A stretch of DNA of 64,000 bases. It comes from Molanna angustata (Eukaryota > Arthropoda > Insecta > Trichoptera > Molannidae). Every line of letters starts with the position of its first letter. Within the stretch, counting starts at the first letter, position 1. Below, in pieces: positions 10,896-23,080 of this stretch. The DNA is taken from assembly GCA_963576475.1 (NCBI GenBank), contig OY754986.1:7951031-8015030 (forward strand), read 5' to 3'. The notes beneath the pieces are model-generated. The model was not told the origin of the DNA and did no database searches. It saw only the letters and a list, made by a program, of their open reading frames with translations. The position numbers and the translations under genes were made by a program.

Positions 10896-11427
10896 CATTC
10901 GGATCTAAGTGTTGCTGAATGTCGAGTGGAACAGTGTGTAGATATAATTATGTAGTAACCTTATATATTATATAATAAGTAAAACACGTGTCTATATATT
11001 TATCAACATCATGATTTCTTACATAGATACCTACCGTCGATCCCTTTGGGAAAATAACATAATAACTAAACCTGTTTTCAAAGTCAAATTTGTTAGGTAC
11101 AAAGGGTTTATTATGTAATGAAACATTTCCCAAATTAACAACATATTCTCATGGTTTATATATATTAGAGATACATACATACGGGTACATACACGTAGTT
11201 ATATGTAGATATAAACCATCACGCAGTGTCTATAAGGAATACTTCATAAATAAAACGAATCCCCCTGGATGTACTAATGATAACTATAAAACTTAAGATA
11301 GGCTCAAAATTTCAAAAATGAACACCCCGACTGGCCAACACCATTACCCATACAGTGGGATCAAATTATTGTAACAATCAATTTAGTCATATACATAAAT
11401 GTAAAATCACAAAACCCTTTTCAACAT
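10896..11427. other. No gene seen
   Basis: AT-rich; small ORFs only, without motifs. Confidence 0.45.
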
Positions 11428-11431
11428 TTAA

Positions 11432-12785
11432 AGGGGCGACTGCTGCCAACGTACTTATATTTCAATTTGATATACCATCATTATTTCTAATCAAATTGTT
11501 TTGAAAAAAATAATTTAGATAGTTTGGGTATAATAACGAAAAATATAGCTTAACTTTTTGATAATGTTCTGTATAAATCATTGTAGAAAAATAATAGCAT
11601 ACCCCGACATTCAACGTTTATCTTATATTTTCAATAAACTATAAGGCGTAGAGCAATATTTTTTTGTAATTAAAGAAGACAAAAATATCAGGAAAAATAT
11701 GTTGTGACGTTGCATTAATTTAATTTAATTAATTTAATATACAGAGACACCAACAGAACACTGAACAACACAAACAAAAAAAAACATGAAACAAAAAATA
11801 GAATCTCCAGTGCTCCAATAACAGGTATCTCCCGCATGGCTATTGTGCATAGTTAGGTATGTACAATCAACGTCTCCTGACCATTCATATTATAAAAAAG
11901 ACATTACTTTGCACAGTTAAAAGAAAAGTTTAAAATACACATATACATATATGTAGGAAAACAGAAAGAAAGCAAATGTTGAACTAATAAAATAAAACAT
12001 AAAAAAAAGAAGGAACAATTGAACCGAGACAAAAAAAAAACAAATAGATTTTACCCAGCATATTTTAAATTGTCACAACGTCATTACATTAAATTGTCAC
12101 AACGATTCAGACGCAACGTCTGAATCTACAATACAATGACACTCTGACACGGCAGAATGTCACTGTATTGGCAGGTACAAACGCGAGTGCAATGTAACGA
12201 CAGTCAATAAATAACGTCGCGGACAAAATCGCGAACTCGGCAACATGCCCGTCTAACTAGAATATTTTTAGTAAGACTTATAAGTTAATATGTTGTCGAA
12301 TTTGCTGGTTTATATGTCGTACTATACACGTGTTAGTATTTTTTTATTTTTAAAACTATAAAAACTAAATAAGAACAAAACATACAATCAAGAGACCTAA
12401 AGAGACAGGTTTAGTAAAGAGACCTAACAAACATTTATTTTCCATTCAGCGCCATTACGAAATAAAAGTTTTTTTGGTTTATTTACTTTACCTGATGCAT
12501 TAATGCAACGTGACGACATATTTTTCCAGATATTTTGTTCTTCTTTAATTTAAAAAATATATACTGCTCTATACATTATAGTTTTTTTAGAAATTAAGGA
12601 TAAATGTCAAAAATCGGGATGCGCTTATTATTTCTCTACCAGAATATGTACAGAACATAATTATAAAGTAAAGATATATTTTTCTTTATTAATATCCAAA
12701 TAAACTAAGTTTTTTTTTCAAATGATTCGTTTTGTACTAATGATGCAATTTGAAAAAAATAGGTACGTCGGCAGCAGTCACCCCC
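11432..12785. mobile_element. TTAA-flanked TIR element, family M2, copy 1
   Basis: The left end GGGGCGACTGCTGCCAACGT and right-end complement (ACGTCGGCAGCAGTCACCCCC) are inverted and flanked by TTAA on both sides. The interior near both ends matches copy 2 at 59486-60164. Copy 1 is about 675 bp longer because of extra sequence between about 11722 and 12430, which includes an inverted GATTCAGACG...CGTCTGAATC at 12105-12127. TTAA targets are typical of piggyBac- and Kolobok-type transposons; no transposase is present, so the superfamily is inference. Confidence 0.75.
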
Positions 12786-13049
12786 TTAAACAAAAGTATA
12801 GACCTTACTTAACTTAATTAACAACATATCTGTCGCATGTATTATTATGAATGTCTGTATAAATGTCCAATGGATTATCCTGTAAATTTCCGTATAAATA
12901 TATTCCTATACCTTATTTGTACAATATCATTACGACTATAACATAAAACTATAAATTACAACTTTGTACTTAGAATATAGAAAAATATATTTACAATGAA
13001 ATTGTTAGTTTATACGAAGCGTAAATTCAAGAAATTTATGTTAATTACT

Positions 13050-13860
13050 GTAATAATCTTTAGGTGGTTTAATTCATATATAAGTAACAGGTCTCAGGCT
13101 GTGGCTTTGCACGGTCACAATTCTAACTATAAACCTATTTTTCCGGGGTACCCCAGGGCTCTCATCTGGGGCCTCTGCTATTCATAATTTACATTAACGA
13201 TATAAAATCTTGTCTTAAACATTCCAACATACTGTTGTTCGCAGATGATGCTAAAATATTTAAAGAAATTAAAAACCTATCAGATTGTTTGGAGCTCCAA
13301 GATGATTTATATAGTTTACAACGTTATTGTGCCGAAAATCAATTGTTCTTAAATGTGGAAAAATGTAATTACATAACATACTCTCGTAACCATAATAAAA
13401 TGTTAAATCAATAATTAAAACTGAACTATAAATCTGAAATCAGGGATTTAGGTATACTGGACGAAAAACTATATTTCACAAATCATATTGAATACATAAC
13501 AACTAAAGCATGTAAAACCCTCGGATTCATATTTCGAAACACGAAACCTTTCCATAACTCTGACACGCTGCGTATGTTATTTAATTCATTTACTAGAAGC
13601 TTACTGGACTTTGGATCGGTTGTATGGAATCCAAACTATGAAACACATTTTAACCCAATAGAAAATCTTCAAAAAAAATATATTAAGCGATTAAATTTTC
13701 ATAATAGATTACATTTCTCTAACTATCTCCAAGTTCTAAAACACCACAACACAAAACTTATGAAGACACGCAGATCAATCCAAGATATTTATTAATAGAG
13801 CGTGTACTGGGTACAATAGAAATTGTTTGAGTGATCCGGAATTGGATATGTTTGCTTCGA
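13050..13860 (+). pseudogene. Jockey-supergroup LINE reverse transcriptase, decayed
   Basis: Plus-strand frames give, in order: SYISNRSQAVAL, GVPQGSHLGPLLF then YINDI, the catalytic LLFADDAKIF (near 13240), DCLELQDDL, LNVEKC, EIRDLG, KACKTLGFIFR, SLLDFGSVVWNP and IENLQKKYIKRLNF. This covers RT motifs from the B/turn region through the thumb. Several frameshifts and at least one stop break it up, and the endonuclease domain is missing. It is the most complete RT core of this type in the window. The exact clade (jockey, CR1 or a relative) cannot be fixed by eye. Confidence 0.8.
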
Positions 13861-14221
13861 GTTAGTATATAATATTTAAAAAAATTGTGAATTTGTCAGA
13901 TATTTAATCTGTGCTCTGTTTTGTTGTGCACATCTTTTACTTTGTAATTGTGCCCCTTTAACTTAATTTTAATTCATTATTATTCATACATTGAGACACG
14001 TGAGTTATAAATCATAATATGAGTTTCTAGTGGTCGATGCTTCCCCCCACTTCCCTCCCTACCTCTCTCCTTTCCCGTCCTGTTTTCATAATTATTAATA
14101 AATGTGTATGTACTTAATATATTTTAGAATACTACAATTGGCAATATAAAAATTATCTCTGTATATTTGCATACATCTTTATTGTTTTGCAGTTGTATTT
14201 TATAAAATAAATAAATAAACT

Positions 14222-14500
14222 TTTTTTTTAATTGCATATACGCAAACATTGATTTTTTTCCCTTCAGGGAGTCAAATGATATTTTTATTGACAAATATTT
14301 TTTTAACATCTCAATAGAGACGAAGTTGGGATATTGTAGATGTAGAATTAAAAAAAAATCGATTTTCATACACTTGAGTACATGTAGGTAAACAAGCCAA
14401 AAATGAAATAATATTCCTGGCGCAGCTCAGGAGTGACATCTGTGCGAGACACCGTCATCTCATTTATAAGGACTGTTGCATTCATTCATACCATCACGGC
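14222..14500 (+). repeat. Repeat family F (foldback-associated), fragment
   Basis: Contains GCATATACGCAAACATTG, a TCCCTTCAGGGAGTC segment, CTCAATAGAGACGAAGTTGG and then GGCGCAGCTCAGGAGTGACA. Inverted or direct relatives lie at 14795-15345, 15650-15760, 17068-17849, 53265-53395, 53790-53945 and 61385-61640. No coding capacity was recognised. Confidence 0.6.
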
Positions 14501-14790
14501 ACATCCCAAAATGTGGGGTAACCAGCGAAAGGTGTGCGGGTGTGCATTGTCTTATAAAAGGGAGCACAACACATATGTGTATACCCACACACCAGTCTCG
14601 TCTCACCTAAAAAGGCACTACATTCAGAATGGGTGGTGAACCTCATTGCTGAACTATGTCAGATGTTATTGTTACCTGTTGTATTTTCGATTACCCAGCT
14701 CTTACGGGACACTCGAAAACAGTAATAGAAAAGGGTGGAAGCACTATTCTAAGCCGGTGCCTCACAGCTAAAAAGCTCTGTTGCTTAATT
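14500..14790 (+). repeat. Repeat family R3, copy 1
   Basis: Core: a GTGCGGGTGTGCATTGT segment, then CACACACCAGTCTCGTCTCA, AAAAGGCACTACATTC, a CCTGTTGTATTTTCGA segment and GGTGCCTCACAGC. Related copies lie at 18525-18720 and, split by a LINE, at 54775-54960 plus 55262-55310. The type is unknown; no tRNA-like promoter boxes or long ORF were seen. Confidence 0.6.
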
Positions 14791-14794
14791 TGTT

Positions 14795-15345
14795 TATAAA
14801 TAAACTAATTTCTTAAATTCTCAATAGATGGCGTTACAAAAAGGTTTTTCCGTTACTCCACAGATGGCAGTAGTTCCTTATTTTCAGGTAAATTGTTACA
14901 GACTATTCAAATATATAGAACTTTCAAAAATTACATTGATAAGGGAACTAAATAAGAAGGCATAATTGGTGAACGTTGCGCAAGCGCTTAAAGTGATCAC
15001 GTAAACCAGCCGATGACAGGTCGTAATCCCTGTAGGTGCCTCGAGTTCTTGGTTCTTCTACAATATCCCAACTTCGTCTCTATTGAGATGTTAAAAAAAT
15101 GTTTGTCAATAAAAATATCATTTGACTCTCGAAAGGAAAAAAATCCAGTGTTTGCGTATATGTAATTTTAAAAAAATATTCGATTTACATACACATTGGT
15201 ACAAGTAGGTAAACAAGCCAAAAATGAAATAATATTTCTGGCGCAGTTCAGGGGTGATATCTGTGCGAGACACCGTCATCTCAATTAACAATACAATATC
15301 CCAACTTCGTCTCTATTGAGATGTTAAAAAAATGTTTGTCAATAA
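14795..15345 (-). repeat. Repeat family F, inverted fragment with internal duplication
   Basis: Runs from CTCAATAGATGGCGTTACAA through GGTGAACGTTGCGCAAGCGC and CAGCCGATGACAGGTCGTAA to CTCTATTGAGATGTT. The sequence CCCAACTTCGTCTCTATTGA and what follows it occurs twice (near 15067 and 15299). With the fragment at 14222-14345 it forms a long, loose inverted pair around R3. Confidence 0.6.
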
Positions 15346-15364
15346 AAATGAATATACTGTTTTA

Positions 15365-15498
15365 ATAAAAATTGCAATTTTGAATAAAAAAAATAAAAAA
15401 ACGACATCCAGTATTGTGATTTTATTAAATATATTAAATTTAATACTAACAATAAATTAAAGACACTACTTTTTTTTTTAATTTTGTCAATACTGACG
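15365..15498. other. No gene seen
   Basis: Very AT-rich spacer. Confidence 0.4.
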
Positions 15499-15555
15499 GT
15501 GTTGAATATGTAGAATTCCATAATAATGGGTATTTTAAATCAAACAAATGAATGC
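15499..15555 (+). repeat. Direct repeat of the foldback left edge
   Basis: GAATATGTAGAATTCCATAA and the following GGGTATTTTAAATCAAACAA occur here and again at 15999-16045, where they open the foldback element. Confidence 0.75.
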
Positions 15556-15564
15556 GATGAATGC

Positions 15565-15655
15565 GTGTCAAGATAGAAAAATGTGGCGTTCGGTTCTCTC
15601 TGCCTACCCCGTGAGGGACATGGCGTGATGGTATGTATGTATGTATGTATGCATA
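15565..15655 (+). repeat. Dispersed TACCCC module, copy 2
   Basis: GTCAAGATAGAAAAATGTGG, then CTCTGCCTACCCCGTGAGGG and a GGCGTGATGG followed by (GTAT)n. Same order as at 3010-3095. Confidence 0.65.
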
Positions 15656-15760
15656 TACGCAAACATTAGATTTTTTCCCTGTAGGAGTCAATGATATTAT
15701 AATAATACTCCTATGATATTCCATCTTCGTCTCTATAGAGATATATAAAAATTGCCATAA
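15656..15760 (+). repeat. Repeat family F, short fragment
   Basis: GCATATACGCAAACATTAGA, a CCCTGTAGGAGTC segment and CTTCGTCTCTATAGAGAT, related to 14222-14345 and 17090-17180. Confidence 0.55.
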
Positions 15761-15999
15761 AAATAATTTCTTAATTTTACACTTCGTATAAAGTGACAAT
15801 TGTGTTACGAAGCGAAGTTTTATACAAAGCATTTTTTCATAGCAAATATAAGTTTATATATTCTTAGTACCATTTTAATTTAATGTTATAGTTTTTTTTT
15901 ATTTTTAAACAAATCAGTACAAATTCACATATTTTATTTAATTTTATTTTTATTTTACATTACTTCTCGGGCAACTAACAGGTACTCTGCCAAATGTAG

Positions 16000-16775
<776 letters not shown>

Positions 16776-16792
16776 ACACTACATTATACATA

Positions 16793-16830
16793 AGGTCCCG
16801 GGTTCGATTCCCGGTGGAGACACAGTTTTT
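16793..16830 (+). other. tRNA-like T-arm fragment (probable SINE piece)
   Basis: CCGGGTTCGATTCCCGG (16799-16815) is a perfect five-pair T-arm with B-box and a GGTGGAGACA continuation. No D-arm or anticodon arm precedes it, so it is a truncated tRNA-derived piece, not a gene. Confidence 0.55.
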
Positions 16831-17067
16831 AATTATGTTTTTAATCTGGATCTGTGAGACGATAGTGAAACGATTTATTACCATTTTTTACAAGTTATAA
16901 TAACAAAATCATATTAAACTATATTCCGACGGTTCTAGGTACGCCACTTAGGACCCAGTAGCGGTATTGTTTATAGAAGCCGAAAACCTTCGCTTGCCTT
17001 TGAATATTGTGTTAAAAAATTCAAGATCTATTATTTTTTGTCTGTTTTATCGAAACCATACTACAAA

Positions 17068-17849
17068 TCGAATATTTTTATTATTGCATATACATGTATG
17101 CGAAAACATTGGATTTTTTTCCCTGTCGGGAGTCAAAGATATTTTTTAACAGATTTTTAATTATCTCAATAGAGACGAAGTTGGAATATTTTACTGTAGG
17201 AGAACCGGGAAATCAAGGCATCTACAGGGCTTACGACCTGTCATCGGCTATTTTACGTGATCACTTTATGCGCTTGCGCAACGTTCACCAATTATGCCTT
17301 TTTAATGAGATCCCTATCAATTCAATTTTGAAAGTTCTATATATTGTAATACTGAAATTCTTTTCGCTTGAAAATAAGCAATTTTTACTACAGCCATCTA
17401 TATGTGAAATTATGAACAACATTCTTATTATTTTTATTTATTTTTGTTGTAACGCCATCTATTGAGAGAATTGGTAAATAATGAGAGCAACAATTCTTAT
17501 ACCTGATTGTTGCTCTCATTATTTACAAAAAACCAATTCTCTCAATAGATGGCGTTACAACAAAAATAAATAAAAATAATAAGAATGTTGTTCATAATTT
17601 CACACATAGATGGCTGTAGTAAAAATTGCTTATTTTCAAGCGAAAAGAATTTCAGTATTACAATATATAGAAGTTTCAAAATTGAATTGATAGGGATCTC
17701 ATTAAAAAGGCATAATTGGTGAACGTTGCGCAAGCGCATAAAGTGATCACGTAAACCAGCCGATGACAGGTCGTAAGCCCTGTAGGTTCCTTGAGTTCCT
17801 GGTTCTCCTACAGTAAATATTCCAACTTCGTCTCTATTGAGATAATTTA
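17068..17849. repeat. Near-perfect palindrome of about 690 bp (family F foldback)
   Basis: Arm 17159-17496 is the near-exact reverse complement of 17508-17847. At the centre, ATTGTTGCTCTCATTATTTA and its complement face each other around a loop of about 11 nt. Both arms give the same translated frame in mirror image, which is why two similar ORFs appear here; neither is a gene. A direct repeat, AAACCATACTACAAA, lies at 17053-17067 and 17850-17864, consistent with a 15-bp target duplication and LINE-type integration. The left edge carries extra family-F sequence (17068-17158) outside the palindrome. Confidence 0.85.
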
Positions 17850-17864
17850 AAACCATACTACAAA

Positions 17865-18520
17865 ATTAAAAATTGAACTATTATTGAATTGAACTATAAT
17901 TAAAAATTGAAGATATGATGCCTGACAGGGCTCCAAACGTAAATATTATTTTGGCATGTGATTTAAGAATATTTTCATGGCCACTCAAATGAACAACGAT
18001 ACTAAAAAAATATATATATATATTCGACATTTTCCAATTTTCTATCGGGGTTTGCCTAATCCGAACGTTCTAGGCACGACCACTCATAATATTGATAGAA
18101 CGTACCTACGTTTTTTTAACGAATTAAGTAGTTTGAGGTCCTGTCCTTGAAAGGTGTTTATTTTTCAACTATGGAGCATCTCCGACCCTGGCTGTAGTGC
18201 CTCTCAGGGGACAAATTGTTTAGAGTCAATTTCCAACATAAAACTTCACGGTACCAATTAAATTCCAAAGGGGTCTCCCTCTGTACCCCCGGTGGGGACC
18301 GTAATGGCGTCGTTACGTACCGAAAACTTGGGCAGTTTATGGCGATTAAGCCGTTAAGTCATTTCTTAATGGAAATTCCACAAGTTGTAAAAAATCGTAA
18401 TTCTTCTTCTATCTTATCTCTAAATAAAACAACGATTTAAGTGTTTTACTCGGGACGGAATAACAAAACCGATTTATTTATTTTGAAAATAACAAACCCA
18501 ACGTCAATTTTCATACCATC
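17865..18520. other. No gene seen
   Basis: The ORF at 18216-18440 has no motif. A weak direct repeat (CGTTCTAGGCACG near 18065 and GGTTCTAGGTACG near 16931) brackets the palindrome at a distance. Confidence 0.4.
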
Positions 18521-18524
18521 AAAG

Positions 18525-18720
18525 TATATCCCACAATGTGAAAACCAGCGACATTTATGCGGGTGTACATTATGAAAGGAAGCACGGCACAAACGTGCAT
18601 ATCCACACACCAGTCTCGTCTCATCTAAAAAGGCACTACACATATTTGATCTACGTAAGATGTTATTTTGCCTGTTGTATTTTCGACTAGCTGGCTCTTA
18701 CGAAAACGGTGATGATAGAA
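18525..18720 (+). repeat. Repeat family R3, copy 2
   Basis: Shares CACACACCAGTCTCGTCTCA, AAAAGGCACTACA and TGCCTGTTGTATTTTCGA with copy 1. It ends near an (AAT)n run at 18720-18734. Confidence 0.6.
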
Positions 18721-18734
18721 AATAATAATAATAA

Positions 18735-19244
18735 GATTTTATTTCAGTTGGTGAGCAGTCGGGTGCAATGCATCACAAACCATATCATATAAACATCATT
18801 TAAAAATTAGGTATACAAATCAATTTGTAAATACAAAAAATGGTTAAGAAATAAACATAAGTAGATTTAGGCACATATGTATTTGCTTGCGACTTGTGTT
18901 GTTTCTGTGGTGGTGGTAATTGTACATTCTCTTGTGTGAAGCTGACTTTTTGATAATTGTTTTTATGTAATGTCATAGAAATTGAGTAGGCGAGAAATGG
19001 ATCCCAACCAATATATTACTTTGTATAATACATTTACGTAATATTTTGTTTACTCTTTTTATTTTACATTTTGTTTAGTCATTTAATAGCACACATCCTT
19101 CCTCTACACAAGCTAATAAACTTTAAGAATTAGGTGATATTTTAAACTATATAATGTTTAAATTTTTATTTTCGTATATTTTGTTATGATATGAATAAAT
19201 AATTTTAAAAAAATATGTTTAACCGTAATAACTTAACTTTATAA
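18735..19244. other. No gene seen
   Basis: AT-rich. The segment following (AAT)n at 18720 could be a LINE tail, but no coding signature survives. Confidence 0.4.
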
Positions 19245-20181
19245 CTAGTTGCATGTAACACATGAGATCCAACTGTCGATAGCGATAGTATGTATAGTTG
19301 AAGAATAAGTACCACACTATAATCCCATAAATACAAATTATTGAAAATTTTAACACATGTTGGTATGTATGTCAAGATAGGACAGTATGGAGGTCAGTCC
19401 TGTTTTCCTACCCGGAATATGAAAACAGCATGATGGTTCTGTATGTATGTTTGGAGATTAAGTACCTATCAAACTATTAAAACTTCTTACATATTGTGTA
19501 TAGGCGACTGACATACAAATTGTATGAAGCAATGTCGTCACTAAATTCAATTTTTATAAAAAATGTTAAAAAAAGTTTGAGTTGTGCTAATACAATGTTA
19601 ATATTTATTATAGAAAATTAAATTATCTAGTTGGGGTGTTTAAAATAAATGGAAATATAGGCAGTTAAACTCATAAATTTATCATAAAAAAAATACTTTT
19701 CTTAATAAAAAATGTTTGAGAAACCCTGGAATTTTTTTGAAAAAACTAATTTGAGATTTTGTATTTGTCTATATTTGTACCAATTCTCAGCGTTCTAGCG
19801 TTTATGGTTTCTGAGATATATGGAAAAATAAAGTAAAAATTCAAAAGTTGATAACCCCTGACTGAAACAAAAATTCAAAATTCTGAGTATAAAAGTTTTG
19901 TAGGCCTATAACTGTTTATATATTCTAAAATTTTGGGCTCTGTAAAATGAGCGGATCAAAAGTTATAAGGGGGGGACGGACACACAGACACACAGACACA
20001 CACACACACAGACACACACACACACAGACACACACACACACACACACAGACACACGAAATGTTCTACTCCGAATTCTGAGTAAATCCGTGTATTGAACAT
20101 ATATGCTGCGAAGCCTCTAAGTTGGTGTTTTTTGACTTCAAAGTTGGAAAAGTCGTGAAAAAAGTAGACCTCTCCATACAA
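19245..20181 (-). mobile_element. Helitron-like family H, copy H1 (major part)
   Basis: Written on its own strand, the family starts TCCAACTGTCGA and ends CATGTGTTACATGCAACTAG: a small hairpin (CATGT/ACATG) just before the terminal CTAG. The 12-bp start recurs inverted about 26 bp inside the 3' end, so the inverted repeats are asymmetric. This copy begins with CTAG at 19245 and breaks at 20181; the missing 5' end resumes exactly at 22962-23037, so an insertion of about 2.78 kb splits it. No Rep/helicase is encoded. A CA-rich tract lies near the 5' end. Confidence 0.8.
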
Positions 20182-20452
20182 TAGGCATGATGACTAATTT
20201 TGAAAAACTATCTCACGATGTTTTTACGCATTCACTGTTTTCAAATATATATACATTTCTACATAAAATAAAGGTTTAGTAGCAAAAATCGCCATTTTAA
20301 AATCAAATTTGACATTTACGCCAAAAAAAGCTTGTAGTATCATGGCGGCTGCCGACCCTGACGGTGACGTCATGGTATCGTAAACTGCATATCACTACTA
20401 TATGTAATATATGTGTTCTAAGACGATTTGTGTATTTATAATCAATTCAAAA

Positions 20453-20645
20453 GTGCATAAGTGTTGTGCGGTCCCTAAATGTACAAACACGACGAAAAAA
20501 ACACCTACTGAGGTATTTGTTTTCGTCCCACGCGAAAAAAAAGAGAAATAAGTGATTAAATTTCGCACGGCGAGACACAAGTGAATTTTATTAAGTACGC
20601 GTTTACAATGAAGTACAGTATTTGTTCCCCCACTTTTAGCTCTCA
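20453..20645 (+). pseudogene. THAP-type zinc finger remnant
   Basis: The plus-strand frame from 20453 reads HKCCAVPKCTNTTKKTP, then FVFVPREKKEK, followed after a frameshift and an in-frame TGA (where tryptophan is expected) by LNFARRDTSEF and, near 20620, YSICSP. This matches the THAP C2CH layout: a CxxxxC near the start, TxxxTxxxxFxFP in the middle and a late CSxHF. The expected initiator is GTG here and the final histidine is lost by a base deletion. At least four disabling changes make it a pseudogene. THAP domains bind specific DNA, for example transposon ends. Confidence 0.7.
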
Positions 20646-21339
20646 ATAATATAATATTTACCATTATTTAGGCAATAAGCATATAAAGAACTTCATTAAT
20701 GTCCAAACGTCAAAATAGGCCATCATACGTTTCCCGCGTATGTTTTTAGCTTATGAACACATAATGTAGAGAGAAGAAGGAGCATATTTTATCGATTTTC
20801 GAGATGTAAGTTGTATTTAAATTACAGATAAATAAAGTACTTATATGTACTTATTATTAAGTTTTTACGTTTCGAAATTCTGATGAACAAAAGTCTTTGT
20901 TCGACGCAAAGAAATATCCGACCATCAAAAGTTCCATTCTAGTTAAGAGTAGTTAAGACAGGCAGAAAAATAACTACTATGGCTGCTATTGCTAAAAATA
21001 ACGATAGCTGATAAATATAGCTTGTTATGAACACAATACAAATAACGAGCGCTATGTAATAATTCGTATGCTGCTAAAATTGTAACGATGTTTTAAAACG
21101 CATGCTTCGCGTAATCGCCGTCGCTTCGCAAATCGCTTCATTGCATGAAAAAAATATAGCTTGCTAGTTTAGTTTGGCAGTGACCAGCATCATAACATGT
21201 CGAACGTTCGTCAGCTCACCATCGCGTGACAAAATTGTAGAATACTAAAACTAAATTAGTTTACCATACGTTGCGAGCGTTCATTATTTATTTATTTATT
21301 CAATAAAAACTAAGTTACATACAAAATACAATTAACATA

Positions 21340-21925
21340 GGCCCGATATTACAGTCGGCCCTCAACTCATTGAGTTTGCCAAACTCAAGATTAATGTTAA
21401 GGGGAGATTGAATCCATTTCCGTATTACAGTGCAATATGACATGTCAGTTACTAAATCTTCAATTATAGACATATTTCACTTTTTCTGTGGTTATTATCT
21501 GTCAAATTTAAATAACCTCAAATAATACGAAATACAAAACGGGACGCTACGACTTTAAATACCATTGTTTTATTATCCAACATGGTAAATTTAATTTTTT
21601 TCACCAAAATAATGCTTTTAAATGCCCGTGTTCGTTTCAATACGGCTGTCAGTTTGTTTTGTTGTGTGGCGCCACCTTCGATACAACACTGAAACTACAC
21701 ACGTTGCCTAACGCCTCTAGTGATAGAAACTGAAACTACACGAGTTGCCTAGCAAATGACAGTTGACTCACAGTTAAGTACTTAATCTGCCAGAAACGTT
21801 GAGTTAAATATTTGTCGTTTTAGTGACGTATTTGAGGGAAGATTAGGTCTAAACGGACACTGTAATACGCTATATTTTTGTAAAACTTGAGTTTAGCTCT
21901 TAAACTGACACTGTAATACCGGCCC
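21340..21925. mobile_element. PIF/Harbinger-like MITE
   Basis: The ends are inverted: GGCCCGATATTACAG (21340-21354) against GGGCCGGTATTACAG in complement (21911-21925). They are flanked by a 3-bp ATA on each side (21337-21339, 21926-21928). A subterminal inverted pair (AAACTCAAG / CTTGAGTTT) is also present. The 3-bp TWA-type duplication and GG-start TIR fit PIF/Harbinger; no transposase is present. It is nested in the THAP-bearing element. Confidence 0.7.
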
Positions 21926-22085
21926 ATAGTGTCCCCCGATAGGTAGGCGAGTATCTAGGTAAATTGAAACTATTTGCTTTGATGAATACTTGTTCCATTT
22001 ATATTTAATTTGTTTTAATTTTAAGTATCTAATTAAAATATTAATATATCGATAACACCAAAATAAACATAGTCCAGACCGACAA

Positions 22086-22331
22086 TTAATGCGTATATTG
22101 TATTGAAGACTATCAGAAGAATTGACGCGACCATACTATGACGTCGTGCGCTCTGATTGTTTTTTCTCATAAAATGGCGGACTAACACATTTTGTATTTT
22201 TATATTTATAATATTATTATTATTCACTCCTATAAATAAAAAAAAAACATTTTTTAAATCTTTATAACCTATTTTATTTTTTAAAATCATAATTTCAATG
22301 ATTTTTTTCTTACAGTCATCACACCTATTAC
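22086..22331 (+). repeat. Direct duplication, unit 1
   Basis: The block TGACGTCGTGCGCTCTGATT ... AAAATGGCGGACTAACA ... AATCATAATTTCAATGATTT ... GTCATCACACCTA parallels 22757-22961 and ends in the same TIR-like sequence. Confidence 0.75.
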
Positions 22332-22756
22332 ATATTTTAATATATTAATCATAATATGTATATGAATCATAACAGTTATCCCATATGTATATTAGATTCA
22401 TCATAATACATTGTGTATTTCCATTTCAACCTCATGTAACACTGTACAACTCCCACAAACAATATAATTACATCATTTTATTTTATAATCAAGCAATGAA
22501 AGCCACCAAGTTATTTATTTCTGAAACGTTAAATATTCTCCACCACGTTACAATACTCGGTGCGTGTTATAACAGATGCGTCAACGATTCAATAGAGCGG
22601 ATAGCGATATTATTTGGTTTATTGTCCCAAATAAACCAAATAAATCAATAAATAAAAATAGCATGTTAAAAATAAGCAGCATATTCCATATAGTTTGTTA
22701 TGAAAAAAATAGCCATTTCGAACAACACAACAGTTGACAGTAACAAACACAATTGA

Positions 22757-22961
22757 CAGTGACAATATGGTGACGTCATGCGCTCTGATTGGTGTTTCAC
22801 ATAAAATGGCGGACAAACATATTTTGTATTTTTATTTTAATAATATTAATATTATTCGCTCTTTTAAAATGAAAATAAATATATTTTTTCAAATCTTTAT
22901 AACATATTTTATCTAATAAAATCATAATTTCAATGATTTTTTCTTACTGTCATCACGCCTA
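22757..22961 (+). repeat. Direct duplication, unit 2 (true right end of the TIR element)
   Basis: Diverged copy of 22086-22331. Its last base abuts the resumed Helitron H1. The intervening 22332-22756 holds no recognised feature. Confidence 0.75.
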
Positions 22962-23037
22962 TTCTCGCGTATTCTGGCTTGATACATTGTCGATATGTTA
23001 AGAGAACAAAGTTCTCCTGAACAAATCGACAGTTGGA
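22962..23037 (-). mobile_element. Helitron H1, 5' terminal part
   Basis: Contains the 5' hairpin region (GTTAAGAGAACAAAGTTCTC) and the terminus TCGACAGTTGGA. It completes H1 to about 1.01 kb. Confidence 0.85.
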
Positions 23038-23080
23038 AAATTGTAAGCTGGATGTCTGTCGATGTACCCTTTTAATAAAA

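Larger units (their letters stand above)
20182..22961. mobile_element. TIR transposon with broken THAP exon, inserted in Helitron H1
   Basis: Joining 20181 to 22962 restores an uninterrupted Helitron sequence, so this block is an insertion. Its ends are inverted: TAGGCATGATGAC against TAGGCGTGATGAC (12 of 13). A third copy of this end, TAGGTGTGATGAC in complement, lies at about 22319-22331. The flanks suggest either no duplication or a 2-bp AT. Inside are THAP-domain remains, a nested MITE and a direct duplication of the right-end region. THAP domains occur in P-element and Kolobok transposases as well as host genes, so a P-like origin is plausible but unproven. Confidence 0.65.

Noticed and set aside
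17094..17856. Two near-identical ORFs on opposite strands
   Set aside because: They are mirror images created by the palindrome, not paralogous genes.
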